DNA from: Cadophora sp. MPI-SDFR-AT-0126
Taxonomy: Eukaryota > Ascomycota > Leotiomycetes > Helotiales > Ploettnerulaceae
Direction: 5' to 3'
Assembly: GCA_020747065.1 (NCBI GenBank)
Contig: JAGMVK010000027.1
Coordinates: 1-64,000, forward strand
DNA: 64,000 nt
The number at the start of each line of letters is the position of its first letter. Position 1 is the stretch's first letter. Under the pieces are notes generated by a model, which made no database searches, was not told where the DNA came from, and saw only the letters and a list, made by a program, of their open reading frames with translations. A program made the position numbers and the translations under genes. This document shows, piece by piece, positions 24,802-37,037 of the stretch.

Positions 24802-25483
24802 ATCTTACAATAATTGAGGCTTTCACGTGGCTCGGTAAAGTGGTGTATCGGGAGTAAGTAAATACGGCTTTGGAATTGCAGTTGGATTTGGATCTAGGTT
24901 AAATCTAATACTGGCAGATATTGGGCACTCTTAAAGGATAGAGGCGCGCTCCCATGGCCTGCGAGATTGCTTCTCCTAGCTGCGGTTGTCTTTCGATATC
25001 TGACTGATCCTGACAGGCTCGAAATCTGGGGTTACACGAACCCCGCTCGTAGATTCAACATGTACCGCCACACACATAAAGCGCATGTAGGACCCCACGC
25101 TCCAGCAAACTAGAGGCAACGAGAAAGTCCAGTCAGAGTGTGGGCAGCGCGCCGATCAACCCAGAGTCGCTGCATGCATGCATGAGGGCATCAATTTACG
25201 ATAACAGGTTGCATACATTTCGCAAGTACATAATTAAAAGCCTTCGTGACATTGTTGAAACAGCATTTCATGTAAGAGTGTCCAATCAAAAAAAAAAAAT
25301 CATATCCCGTGTGCCCATCTTACGTGGCAAGTTGGAAAAGACGCCTGCATCAGAGCGGCCGCATTTGAAGCCAGGTTCTGATTCACGCCGTCGCTGAGGT
25401 ACGCTCACTTCACTTCACTGAAATTTCCACTCACCAGACCACAACAGGCCTTTCTGCTGCATTCTTTCTTGGTGACCACAATG
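24802..25483. other. Intergenic, promoter space between CmcJ-like gene and amidase relic
   Basis: Separates two divergently oriented genes. It contains an A10 homopolymer near 25290. An 85-codon frame at 25140-25397 (plus) has no recognisable feature. No gene is claimed. Confidence 0.4.
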
Positions 25484-27916
25484 TGGAAGCCAGTCGGCAT
25501 ATCTATGCTTGTTCTATTCTCAACAACCGCCTACTTCTACCAACTGATGACTACGAACAAGACCATGTTACCAAAACCCAATCACCCTTGCTATAGCCAT
25601 GGCCTGGAGATCATTGATTTATCTGACGCCAAGCCCAGCGCAAATCCCGGCTCCCCATCCTCAGTGGTGTCTTCTTCGTCGGTGCTATCGCTGTACAGCG
25701 GGTCGTTCTTCATTGATCACGATTAAAAGGTGAGTGGGCTGTCGAAATGAAAGCTCTCAATCCTGAACAGCTTCAGTACAGTGCTGACAGGGGTTGCTTG
25801 CTACAGCATGAGTTAGCCATTGATCTACCTGCCGGCTTCTTTCCTTCCACCGTGATCACCATGGACGATTCGATCTCTACATCCCCCGTCGAAGCTGCGA
25901 TCAAACATTTCCACAGTGTCGATGATGTCTTCCATACACACTTCCTAGAAATGGTCATTCTTGTACATTCTGAGCCCGGCAATATCGACCCCTCATCTGC
26001 AATCTATCAATACCTCGTTACCCTAGGTGTGAAACGTCTAGCCTTCTTAGACCGTGGCCTAGCATCTCGCAAAGCGATACTTGATGGACCATATTTCTCT
26101 TCTAGAGAAGGTCTCCATCTTGTGTGGAAACTTTGGCCGGATACGCAAGGTGCTTTCTTGGCATCTCTGGTCCAAACGAGATCTCAACAGTGAGCACCAT
26201 TTCCCTTTCCTGGTTGAAGATTTTGAGGATCAAAAACTGAAAGTCGTATCAGGATCAAATATATGAATTCATCTATTCCAGAGGCTTCCCCTAACCTTGT
26301 AATTGCAGTGCCATCTCGACTCTACTTTCCACCTTCAGCTGGTAAACCTCTCAACGGCCCACGTGTTGCCATCAAAGACAACATAGACATTGCTGGCGTC
26401 AGAACGACTGGGGCCACGAGGGCATATGGAGAGTTGTATGGAAATTCACCGAAGTCTGCTTCGGCCATACAGAAGTTGATCGATCTCGGGGCTGTGATCG
26501 TGGGAAAGACCGGTTTGAGTCAGTTCGCTGACGCGGAGGATCCAACTGGCGACTGCGTTTTTCATGCACCATGGAATCCACGCGGTGATGGGTTTCGCTC
26601 TACTGGAGGTAGTAGCTTTGGCGCTGGAGCAGCTGCTGGTGCTTACGACTGGATTGACTTTACAATTGGGACCGACAGTACGTAATTTCTTATTACTCGG
26701 CATTCGCGTTGCATCTGAGGCTTACATGTTACAGCTGGAGGGAGTGTTCGAGTTCCCTCTGCAACCCAGTCGTTGTATGGACTTAGGCCCTCTAAGGGTA
26801 CCATCGGCAGTGACGGTCTCATCCTGATTCATCCGTTGGTTTCACAACACCAACTTCTGACGTGAAAGCTTACCATAGCAGGGATTTGGATATGATTGGC
26901 ATCATAAGCAGGAGCCTCGACACTCTCAATACTGTGTCTCGGAATCTGTTGGAGTCATCAACACCGACATTGGGTCAACACGACCCCCCAACGCTCATCT
27001 ATCCGGCCCATATCTTTCCTGTGGCGGACAAGCCTACTCAGGATATATACGATGCCGTCGAGTCTGCTTTGGAAAAAGTACAAAAAGTCAAGCGTCAAGT
27101 CATGGACTTCAATAAAGAATGGAAGAAATCTCCATCCTATACCGGCGAGGGATTTGAGGATCATTTTGCTGCGGTGAGTCAGTTCCATCATGTCTTGTGT
27201 CCAGTGTCTGACAGAGACCTAGGTCATGTACGATTACATAGTATGGGGTCAATATACAGGAAGGGCGACTTTCCGCTCCGAGTACAAAGCCAAGTTTGGG
27301 CGCCAGCCATACGTTAATCCTCTGGCTCAGTTTCGCTATGAGACCGGGGTAGATATGGAACCCGATCACTTCAAGGCTATTCAGGCCAGGTGGCAGCAAT
27401 TCGAAACGTTCATTGACAGTATATCGGCCCTAGATCTCTAACGGTAACGCCTTTCAAATTCGGAGAGCCGGAACCTCGCGATATGTATCGCCCCGCGTAA
27501 GTCCTTCCGGTCATTATCTGCTCAGACTGTCGCTCACATACGTAGTCCTGCAGAAAGAGCACCTGAAGAATTTGGCTGGGGTCTGCGGCCTGCATTTCAA
27601 AGTCCAATGGCAGGACAGCCAGAGATCATGTTCCCAGGTAGCCTTTCCCCGTAGTCCACTCTCCTTATTGAAATATACTGATGTGCTGTTAGTTGGACAG
27701 CTTCCTACAACGTCAAAGACAAGTCAGGTCGTGGAGCAGTATGGTGTCATTGCCTCTCTGGTCGGATCTAAAGGTAAGATACTGCCTTTGTTGTTCTTGG
27801 TGAAATGCTGCTAACTTGGCTCAGGCATGGACGCAGAAATCCTTGAGACGACAAGAAATCTTCTTCTTGCGATAGACATTCCTACTATCGTTCTTACGGG
27901 CAGAACTCCCTTCTGA
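25484..27916 (+). pseudogene. Amidase with Arp1-like N-terminal region, broken
   Basis: Amidase-signature family gene whose N-terminal part resembles the region that precedes the amidase in some fungal scytalone-dehydratase-like (Arp1) proteins. A hydrophobic N-terminus (VGISMLVLFSTTAYFY) suggests an anchor or signal. Amidase landmarks: GPRVAIKDNIDIAGV (catalytic Lys), GAVIVGKTGLSQFA, the Gly/Ser-rich STGGSSFGAGAAAGAYDW, IGTDTGGSVRVPS joined across the intron at 26678-26734, and GRTPF at the end. Other introns: 25730-25806, 26190-26252, 27174-27222, 27497-27545, 27638-27692, 27774-27824. Lesions: in-frame TAA at 25724-25726 just before the first donor, a frameshift at 26824-26829 and another near 27433. 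Splice sites are otherwise intact, implying recent loss or some assembly error. Confidence 0.8.
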
Positions 27917-28196
27917 TGGATAACAAATTTTAGCAGAAGTGCGCCCTCGGCAGCTATCAATGATAGAAAAGTTTATAGAATACCAGAATCAATGAATTGT
28001 GAAGCGAGCAGCGTACCAGCTATATGAACTGACAAAGACCTCATCATAGAGAAACACTGTCGAGCGAATGTGACATAACGACATAGACCCATAAGAAGAG
28101 AACTGATATTGATGCACAGGGAATCCTTCGATGAAGCTGTTGTCTTAGCCGATGTGTAGTCCCACACTTATGACAGCACAGCAGTGCTGTCCCGCC
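27917..28196. other. Short convergent intergenic region
   Basis: Gap between the amidase stop and the stop of the minus-strand hypothetical gene. Only terminator space is expected and no gene is seen. Confidence 0.5.
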
Positions 28197-28744
28197 CTAG
28201 CCTCCTTTAGCAACTGTACCAGAGCTACTCGATCTCTTTCTGGTAGGGACCTGACTTCCACGGCCTCTCTCCTCTGTAGACAGAGTAAGAGTGTCCTTCG
28301 CACCACCGCCGTTGAATATCTCGTTGTTCATCCATTGATACCAAGGCTTCTCGTCTGGGGAATTCGGGTCCGGCTTCCACCCCTTCCATGGAGAGCGAGG
28401 CTCCTCTGAGCCTGTGGACTCCCCTGACGGTGTATCGTGATCAGGCTGCGCTGTAACTTGAAAGAGTTTCTTCCAGGGCTGAGCCTTGGGAGTTTTGACC
28501 GGAGCCTGGTTGCTCTGCGTCTTTGCTGGAAGAGACTGGTCTATCAAATATGTCAATTGTTGTATCTCTCGGCTTGAAATTGACTTAACATACCTGCACT
28601 CATATTGGGATTGGCTACCGAGTACTGAGCTAAAGTAGACCGTGTTGAGCTTGTTTTTGTGCAAGGTAGTTTTGAAACTGTGTATATGTGACAGTATGAA
28701 GGCGATGGCGATACAGACCGTACTGGCAAACCTTTTAACATCAT
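28197..28744 (-). CDS. Hypothetical protein, 164 residues
   Basis: Two exons, 28744-28594 and 28540-28197, joined by a 53-nt intron with donor GTATGT and acceptor TGATAG; total 495 nt, phases exact. Starts with two ATG codons (MMLKGLPVRS). The second exon is polar, with WKGWKPDPNSPDEKPWYQWM and a basic, Ser-rich tail (RKRSSSSGTVAKGG). No domain is recognised. It is convergent with the amidase relic. It may be a real small gene; support is an open spliced frame and protein-like composition only. Confidence 0.45.
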
Positions 28745-29515
28745 GGAGATGAGAGTACTGTTTTAATCTTTGGCACGGGAATTTTCATTAGGTAAATTGA
28801 GCCTCGACCCACGTCGTGTATCAGACACGAGCAGAAAGCGAACCTTGGATGGATTCAGATCGGCAAGCTCTTGCAACCCTCTGAGGGCGTGTGCCTGTAA
28901 CGGCTTCAATATGATTTGCCTCCTGTCTGCTGAGAGACGCAAGATAAGCCCTGCAACTTTGTGCAGACAAATATAAGTGTCGTGTACTAATCCGAACAGC
29001 CAGTCATTCCTTATCTCTCTATGTTAGAGGTCTGCCGTGTGTTGCCGCACAGCATTCATTGACTCTGGTCACCATTCGACGACCTGGCTTCGATTCTGCC
29101 TGATTGATATTGCAATATTGCGGCAGTTATAGGTCTTGAGTAACAAACGTGCAGACACCAACAAATTGTAGTACCTTGAAGAAGCCTTATTGCAGCCTTT
29201 AAATCTCATTCGGTAGCCTTCAACGATGTGGCCGCACCCTTGTATCATTGGTTGTGACAAGGACGCCTCATCTAGGACGATGTGAACGATATCCTACTCG
29301 GTGGCCATTTGCCGCGCAAAAGCTAGAGAGTTTGGCCTGCAATCATGCAGATTCATGCTTAACACCAGGTCCACATTACATTTTCCCGATAAATCACGTC
29401 TAGCGGTACTGTGTCTTCAGTAAAGTCGGGAGATGTCGTCAACACCTCCAGACGGCCAGAAGCCTGGGCAGCCTTCTGATCATGAAGGGAGCGAGCAGCC
29501 ATAAAATAAAAACTT
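28745..29515. other. Intergenic, possible gene debris
   Basis: No intact gene. On the minus strand at 29505-29365 an ATG-led stretch (MAARSLHDQKAAQASGRLEV...) and, after stops, AFARQMATE near 29310 look protein-like and might be remains of an oxidoreductase gene cut by the adjacent AT island. The assignment is weak. Confidence 0.3.
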
Positions 29516-31138
29516 AAGCTTAATTAGAATTAGTTTTATTAAATAGTTATATTAACTTAAATATTAAATAATATTTTTTTAAAATTTAAAGTTCTTAATT
29601 AATATAATATTATTCTAATTAATTTTATTATATTAATAAGAGTTTTATAATATTACTTTTTTATACTTTTATTATTTTTATATTTACTTTATATTTATAT
29701 TTTTAAAAAGAGTTTTAATACTTAATTAAAAAAAACTATATTTAAATTAGTAAATAAGTTAAAATATAAAAAGTAATTAAAAAAAACTTTAAATTAAATT
29801 TTTTTTTTAAGTTTTATAATTTTTTTAATTAAATAATTAAAATTATTTATTAGATTTAGATTATAAGTTTATTTTTTTAAAAAATATTTTTAATTATAAT
29901 TTTATAATAGTATATATATTTAAAATATAATCTCTTAAAAAAGTTCGTTTTTTTTTTTATAATTTTATTAATCTTTTTTTAAATCTTAGTATTTTCTTAT
30001 TTTAAGACTTATTATTAAGATTTTTATAATTTTAAAAGAATTTTTTTAAACTTATTCTGATTTAATAATAGTATTTTTTATTTTTAAGTATTAAAAATAT
30101 ACTATAAAAATAAACTATTCTTAAATTATAATTATTTTTTTATTAAAGAAATAAAAATAAAATATATATTTAATTATATTAAAAAATATTACTTATTATT
30201 TAGATTTTATTTATTATAATAAAAAAGTAAATAACTAATTAATAATTAAAGAATAAATTACTTATTTAGCTAATATTTATAATAGTTTTAATAGAATATA
30301 AAATATTTAATATTAATTTAAAATCCTTTATATAAGTAATATAAAAATATTTATTTAATTTTATATAAAGTTCTTTTATTTTATAAATATTAAATATATT
30401 TTTAAATTAAAATAAATTAAAAAACTCTTTAAAATTTTTTTACTTAATTTAGTTTATTAAATTATTTTAATTAAATATATTTATTTAAACTTTTTAATTT
30501 TTTATTATATATTAATTTATATTAATAATAATAATTATAAGCTTTATTAAATAATAAATTATTATTAATTAATTACTAAAATAATAAAAGTACTTATATA
30601 ATATAATAGAGTCGAATACTTACTATAAGAGTTTTTATTTTTTTATTTCAGCTATAGATAGATAGATTAGTACTATTAGACTAGTAATTATTATCTTTTT
30701 TCTCTTACTTTTATTACCTAATTAGTCTACGCGCGAGTTATTTCTTCTATTTACTATATACTTAATAGTACTACTCTACTTCTTTATAATAATCTCTTAT
30801 TTATTAAAAAAATTTATTATTTAATTTAAAACTATTTTATTTTAAAAGCTAGACTTTTTTTTAAAAATATTTTTTATTTTATTATTATTAGCTTTATTAA
30901 TTTAATTTAATACTTTTTAATTTATATATACTAATTCTTTTTTTATTTAAAAAGACTTATTATAATTATAAATTATTTTTATTAAAATTATTTAAATTTT
31001 ACTAATTCTACTTTTAATATATTTAAAATAAAAGTTATCTAAATAAAGCTTAATTTTACTATTCTAATTAGACTTAATAAATAAAATAAAAATTTAAAAA
31101 AGAAAATAAATAATTAAGAAATAATTTAGTTTAAGAAA
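29516..31138. repeat. Extremely AT-rich RIP-type island
   Basis: Composition drops sharply at about 29515 to nearly pure A/T with long T and A runs and stops in all frames. A slightly less extreme block near 30600-30780 contains isolated GC codons. Likely a heavily RIP-mutated transposon remnant; no coding frame or terminal repeats readable. Confidence 0.75.
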
Positions 31139-31345
31139 AAACTTTTTCTTAAGTTTTATAATTTTTATAATTTTTATAATTTTTATAATTTTATAATTTT
31201 ATAATTTTTATAATTTTTATAATTTTTATAATTTTTATAATTTTTATAATTTTTATAATTTTTATAATTTTTATAATTTTTATAATTTTATAATTTTTAT
31301 AATTTTATAATTTTATAATTTTTATAATTTTTATAATTTTTATAA
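31139..31345. repeat. AT minisatellite, unit TTTTTATAA
   Basis: About 200 bp of head-to-tail copies of a 9-nt unit (TTTTTATAA) mixed with an 8-nt variant lacking one T. It ends exactly where the sequence changes to GC-rich at 31346. Confidence 0.9.
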
Positions 31346-32906
31346 TCTGGGGCGTGGTGTTGGCCCCCCCGGGTTTAGCGACCGCCGCATGCGGCAAGGC
31401 GCGAGCACGGGCCCGGCGCCGCTTTCGCGAGGTATAAGAACCCTCGCCCATCCCCTCCTCGACCTGCATCCTTCTTTCCCCTCCTCTCTTCCAACGAGCC
31501 CACGCCGACCTCCCAGGCAGCCCCGCCTCGCATCACCAGCATGCGCCGTCGAGCCCCCTTAGCTCGGACCCGCCCTCGTGCACCAGCGTCGGCTTCGCCG
31601 CAGCTGAGGCTGAGACCGAGAGTCCTCGCAGCGCGAGCCGTTGGGAAGCTGCTACTCCTCGATCTCTCACTCTGGCCTTGATCCCCATTCGAAATTGGGC
31701 GGCGACCCTCTCTCCGAGCCGTGTCGCATTGGGCTGGGATGCGAGCAGAGGAGTCGAATGCTTGCACCCAAGGCACCCTAAGGCACCCTCGTCGTCGCAC
31801 CATTCTCACATCCACCGCGGCGCCGACCCTCAATGACCTGCACAGCACAGGCTCTGCCTAGGCAGTGCTCCACGCATTACGACCTCACCAATGCGAAAAA
31901 TGCCTCACGATGACGCGGCCACCCTTCCTGCCTCGCTGAATCCTCAGATCAGTTACGTACTGGCGACAGCGGTGACGAGGTCCTTGTGGTAAGCTCCTCG
32001 CCCAAGTGGAGGCATTGGCAGCAATTGTGCTCTGGACCTGGGCTGATCTGTATGGGAAGGGCTGATACCTGCATACGTGGCAGTGGGGGAGTGGATGGTT
32101 GGGGCTGCTACAACCTCCTGGTCCTCCTTACCGGATACAGAGGCCCCTCTACTCTGAGCAACGTCACTCGACCACGTTCCCCATGCATCGACTGCGATTT
32201 GTCCTGGCTACGAGGAGCTGATACTGGGTTGACAGGTTGGGATACGTCCGTGATACGAGAAGGGCTGGGCGGAGTGGTGGGAATTGCAGATCGCAGCAGG
32301 ATTCCTCGATCGACGGTGAAGTTGCCGGATAAACGGAACGTATATGGGGGTAATCGCAGGCGGGCCAGACCCCTCTGACCTCGGATGCTGCAAGATCCGG
32401 GTCTGGAGCGCCTGCGAAGATCTCATGGCTGTGTCCCGAGCCGCAGGAGGATTCCTGACAGCACGCTGGTATTGAGGATTTTATTGGAGGAATGAAGGCA
32501 GGACGGAGCCAGAAATGGCCACAGGGGAACGCTGTGGTGGCCGGCAATGACGGCTGAGTTCAGCTTTGCATGGAATGACGGGTTGAGTGCAACGGCGAGC
32601 ACTGCCTAGTTGAGCATGCCCCATGCCTTCGTGTAGGGATCGCAGGTTCTTGGGTGCAAGGGAGAGAACGGAATGGAAGCCACGGGGCTTTTGTCATGCA
32701 ATGTGCATTTCCCTTGGCCTGCGACAGGCAACGACGGCAAGACAACTGTGAGCAGCAGATAGGAAACCAGGCCGGAGAGCGGGCGGCCATATAAACCATC
32801 AGTCTTTCCCACTTTAAAGTGGCAGTTCAGTCCAAGAAATCAAGAAGTTTCCAACTCGAGGCCAATTCTATTTTTCCTCATCACACATTTTCTGAGAGCC
32901 TTCACT
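31346..32906. other. GC-rich leader region upstream of the Myb/AT-hook gene
   Basis: An abrupt switch from nearly pure AT to GC-rich sequence. Open frames (31375-31848 minus, 31986-32378 plus, 32164-32547 minus) are low-complexity Arg/Pro/Ser sequence of the kind GC-rich DNA gives by chance, and no domain is recognised. A TATAAA lies at 32790-32795, about 112 nt before the next start codon. Confidence 0.4.
32790..32795 (+). promoter_or_regulatory. TATA box candidate for the Myb/AT-hook gene
   Basis: TATAAA in an otherwise GC-rich stretch, about 112 nt upstream of the ATG at 32907, a reasonable spacing once a short 5' leader is allowed. Judged by position only. Confidence 0.4.
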
Positions 32907-34792
32907 ATGGCCACTGTCGACTTGAACCGCGTCCACTTTTGGCAGCCACTAAAGCCTTCACTCCACCACCAGCACACACTTCCACGCAAACATAGCACGG
33001 CTGCCTCCGCGACCACATCTCGCAACCAGCAAGTTGCAGCGACTCGGCAGCGAGGGCGTGACTTTGAAGCCCAACCTGAAGATAAAGAAGTCGAAGCTCA
33101 AGGTACGATCGCAGGGAATCTTTGAAGGGGATCTTGACTGATCTGCTGTGAGAACTCGCAAGCCGCTTTCACGACCCCACCAACTACGACGATGAAGCAG
33201 ACAATACCTTCCCGTCGATCGAAAAGCTCCTGGATCCGCTGTTGCGAAGGGAGGTCGCGGCAACAGGATGCCAGGGCACTCGAGGTATGCGCGCCAGCTC
33301 TTTATTGCTATAGCATGCCGAATTCTGACAACTTCCAGACAGGCCCGTGATTCTTGAGGAGGACGAGGGCGATCGTCCTGACCACACTGCAGACTCCGAA
33401 GCCACCTCCACCTCCGTCAACGCTAGCCCTGCTCCTGCCTTCGAGCAGAGCCAGCGCGCTGATCCGTCCCACCGCGAGCCATGGTGGGACGTCGAGGAAG
33501 GCTGCTTCGTTTACGAGGACCTGCATCCACTTCCTCCGCTAGACCGTGAAGGTTTGGCGTCTGCGCCCGCCCAAGACCAGCCTCCCTTCTCCCTCCCCTC
33601 GCTTGGGGTATCCCAGGACCAGACCAAGCCACATGGCGATAATGGAGCCACGCGAGGTGTATCAGAAGAGTCAGCGGCACAGTCTCTGCCTATAATATTG
33701 GACCAGGATGGTGGAGGGGAGAGTGAAGGAAACGTCTCAGATCCTGAAAGGGGCATGCAACTGGCCCTCGAAGGGCAAGAGGAGTTATCAGCTACCCCTC
33801 CTAGCTCCCCACATCGTCGCGCGTTTGAACCATCGCATCGTCCGATTGATCAGAATTGTGACCAAGGCTGTTCAGAGGAGCTCCGGCTCAGCACGCGGCT
33901 CTGCAGTCAGGATATGGAGAAGGAAGGCCCGCGCGAGCAAGAACAAGAGGAGATGGCAGCAGATGAGACAAGGCACAAGGCAGTGGAGCAGGAACTGGAG
34001 GAAGCCGACGACGATGACGATAGTGGGAAGCGGCAGCACCAGGACGGAAGAGTCAATAGTCGCATCCACCATTCCGAGAGCAGCGGCCATGGTCATGACA
34101 CGAACAACGATGATGACGAGGACGACGAGGAAGACGAGAACCCACAACCTGCAAAGAAGCGGAGACTGTCCCGAGTGTCTCCTGATATGCCTCCAACGCC
34201 TCCCCTTGAGCATAGCCCAAAGCCTTGCGGCGGACAGCCTCACAGCGTGAAGCCATCCTCAACCACGCAACTTGAGATTGGCGATGCGCAGTCCCAGACT
34301 GATCTCGCTCACCCGCCTTCTTCCGTGAATAACGATCAACACTGTACCCCACTAAACTCTCGCAACCCCTCGCATACGGTAGAGCCGGCGTCAGCCGTGC
34401 ACTACCAGGAATGGCCATTCCAGGGCTTTTTAAAGCGCGTTAGGATTGGCGATCGGATGACATACAATCTCGAGTTTTCGTTGTCACATGTCCCTGAGCA
34501 CTTGAGCCTCTCACTTCATTCAGGAGGTTTAAGCACTAGCTCTAGGGAATCGTCAGTGGAGGCTGCAGTCTCTCGCCGTGCTGTCACTTCTCGCAAGCCG
34601 GGTAAGGAACTGACGGAGAATCAAGAAAGGCTGCTAGCCAAGATGGTCCACGACGACAAGACCTGGACAGAGATAGGAGGGCATTTTCCAGGCCACACAC
34701 TGCAGTCACTGAAGGAGAACTTCTTCACGAAGCAAGGAGGCAAGCCTCGGAAGCGAGGCCGAAAGCCTGGTGTGAGGGCCGTTGGCGTGTGA
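32907..34792 (+). CDS. Acidic nuclear-type protein with C-terminal SANT/Myb-like domain and AT-hook
   Basis: Three exons, 32907-33102, 33153-33284, 33339-34792; 1782 nt, 593 residues, phases exact. Layout: Arg-containing N-terminus; DNTFPSIEKLLDPLL; a long Ser/Glu/Asp-rich disordered middle; an acidic run DDDEDDEEDEN followed by the basic NLS-like AKKRRLSR; a conserved-looking WPFQGFLKRVRIGDRMTYN block; then a SANT/Myb-like helix set (LTENQERLLAKMV ... TWTEIGGHFPGHTLQSLKE) and a final AT-hook-type RKRGRKPG. Such proteins are expected to bind DNA in the nucleus. It is convergent with the DUF7924 gene 437 nt away. The function of this architecture is unknown to me. Confidence 0.75.
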
Positions 34793-35229
34793 ATGGTCAT
34801 GAAGACGCGGGAAGCGGAGTGGGAGCAATGTATACCAGACATCATAGGCGGATGGCTAACTCGAAACGAGTCACATGCTTGGGTTTGAGGATATACATGC
34901 GCTGTTTGCGCCAGAATATTATTGAGGCGTTTTTGGAGGGGGGGATTTGGTTTTTTACAAAAAGACTGGGGGAAACTGTACAATACAATAATACCAGGGA
35001 TGTCAACGAACGCGCGACTTATTGTATAATACATCAATTGTTTCCCCAAAAAACGCTCTAAAGTTCACGGACATCTTCATCCTAATCATCTACCTACCCC
35101 TAATAGTCCTTCAGGACCAGTAGGGTTCCAGCCCCATGAGCATATATACAATGTTAACCGAGTCTTGTGGCGGCATTATGGCAGAGCAATTGTTTTCCAG
35201 TCAGACTTTGTATTGGATTTCCCCTCTCC
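34793..35229. other. Convergent intergenic region
   Basis: Between the stops of the Myb/AT-hook gene and the DUF7924 gene. Only 3' UTR/terminator space is expected; small shadow frames only. Confidence 0.5.
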
Positions 35230-37037
35230 TCATCCAGCACTTTGTGACTGGTGTAGTTCGACAGGCCGACCCCTTTTCCTTGGCTTTTTGAATGCTCCTC
35301 CCTCAATCCTCTGAGACAGGGGAGTATCAGGGGTAACGTCTCGCGAACTAACGCGGCTTGATTGACCGTCAGCTTCCTCTAGCACAGATGCAGCATCATG
35401 ACTTGACCAGTCGGAGAGATGGTGGGTTTCCAACCCCTGTGAAAGTCCAGATTCCCCTGGCTCGGATTGCTCTGAGACCTCAAAATCCAGATTGGGCGGC
35501 AGGTCATCGATAACTGAACATATTCTTTTCAAGTGAGTCGGCATCCATATATCATAGACGTTCTTAGTGAATTTGTATGCCGTCCACTTCTCTTTGCCTT
35601 CCAGTGCCGTGAAATCGAATTTGTGGATCGGGTGGCGGTAGAAGGAGGTCTTGTTCCCATCGATAAGAGGATAATGGCCGTAGATTCTCACCGAACTGTG
35701 ATCGTGCGAAATTGAAAACGCGAGGATTTCTTGATGGAGCTCTTTCTCGCGCTTCACAAGCCTGAAGAGTTCCACAACACCCCTCACAGCAAGGGTCATG
35801 CTATGAGCATTCTGCCGATCTGCAACATCAAGTGCCGCAGCACCGCACTTTACTTCGCACGTTAGGAATGGGAGGTACATCTGCCAGGTGGCCATGAAAT
35901 ATGACGTAAAAGTATCTGTAACCTCGCCCACGAAAGGCTTAAGCTTTTCGAGTTGGTCGTCCGTGAACGCAGATCGTCCGAACCCCACAGAATAATCAGG
36001 TTGTGGGCGAGGACCGTAGAAGGATATGGCGCTATTCCAGCCTTCATTGACACTTTCAATTAACGGATCGAGATTAGCAGCTCCATATGTCGCCAGAGTT
36101 TGGGCAGAAGGGACAATCAGTAGTGAGATATCTCGAATAACCATAGTCTCGTTTCTGTTCCGAATCTTTCGGCAAGTTGTGTCGAACAGGTCATCACGGA
36201 ATAACGAATTCTGAGGATATGTCTGCTCTGTATAAAGTAAGGCTTGACAAAGGTCCCTGCTTGCTTTCCCAACGCCCCCATCGAATATGTCCATAAAGCT
36301 ACCCTTGGTGGCAAGTACAGTCTCATAGCTTGGACGCGTATAAGGGGTGCTTTTGGCTTCCCTCGGCTTTTGATCGCTAGAGGTAGTAGAGCTGGGTGCG
36401 GCGGAGCCAGCTTCCGATTGCTTCCCACGCAGAGATGAAGAAGATTTTTTTCTCGCAAGCAGATGGTTCATGTTGCTCTCTGGTTCAAAGTATTCCTTAG
36501 GCCAGCAGAGTTCCGTCCTCCAGTACTCAAGTGGGTTGATCTCCTTTTCGCTGACACCGACCGCTGTGTTCTCGCCGATTGTTTCCTGGATAAGAGATCG
36601 TGGAGGGGATGTCAGCGTCCGTTTTTGAGAGGGAGTGGCAGTGGAAGGCAGGGCGGCTTCGTCTTCTCGCGATAGTTTTCGTTTTCGATCCTTAGCCCGT
36701 GGAAACTTGACTGAGTTAGCTTCATAGCAAAGTAGGCAGGAGAGTGACATGCCTCTTTGCTGGGAGTGTTGCTGGTTGGGGAGGGAAGTGAGTGCTTTGG
36801 TTCGGTATTCCGGTCTTTGGATACAGTTCGTTCTTGGGGGCGTTGTATCTCTTCTAGGCGTGCGCTCTTCCGAGAAGGTAATGGTGGCCGTTTCTTCGTG
36901 ATACCGTGAGGCCGCTTCCCTATCAATGATCAGTCGGAGTACACAGTAACGAGGACGAATGGCTTACCTTGGTTTTTTGGCACTGAGGGTTGCCGCCCAA
37001 CTTTTTGGGTGTTTCGTTTTGCTTGACGCGGGGCCAT
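35230..37037 (-). CDS. DUF7924 protein, PD-(D/E)XK nuclease-like fold
   Basis: Fungal DUF7924 protein, of the PD-(D/E)XK superfamily. The ATG at 37037 gives a basic N-terminus (MAPRQAKRNTQKVGRQ); an intron at about 36967-36919 joins it to KRPHGITKKRPPLPSRKSAR. The main reading frame, 36750-35230, is open. A further intron must lie somewhere in 36850-36690 to move from the first frame to the second; its sites are uncertain. Core motifs: PRPQPDYSVGFGRSAFT (candidate metal-binding Asp), FMATWQMYLPFLTCEVKCGA (the E-V-K of the motif), ADRQNAHSMTLAVRGVVELF, ISHDHSSVRIYGHYP and WTAYKFTKNVYDIWMP. The tail is Ser-rich and ends near KKPRKRGRPV, an AT-hook-like segment. Whether it cleaves DNA is not known. 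Confidence 0.8.

Noticed and set aside
31139..31345. Possible CRISPR-like or telomeric array
   Set aside because: The unit is a 9-nt AT minisatellite without spacers and unlike the fungal telomere repeat TTAGGG.
31375..31848. 157-codon minus-strand frame in the GC-rich leader
   Set aside because: Arg/Gly/Ala-rich with no domain or splice context; GC-rich DNA gives such frames by chance.
33708..34418. Long alternative frames (180, 123 and 121 codons) inside the Myb/AT-hook gene
   Set aside because: They are low-complexity shadows of the acidic, Ser-rich coding frame in GC-rich DNA.
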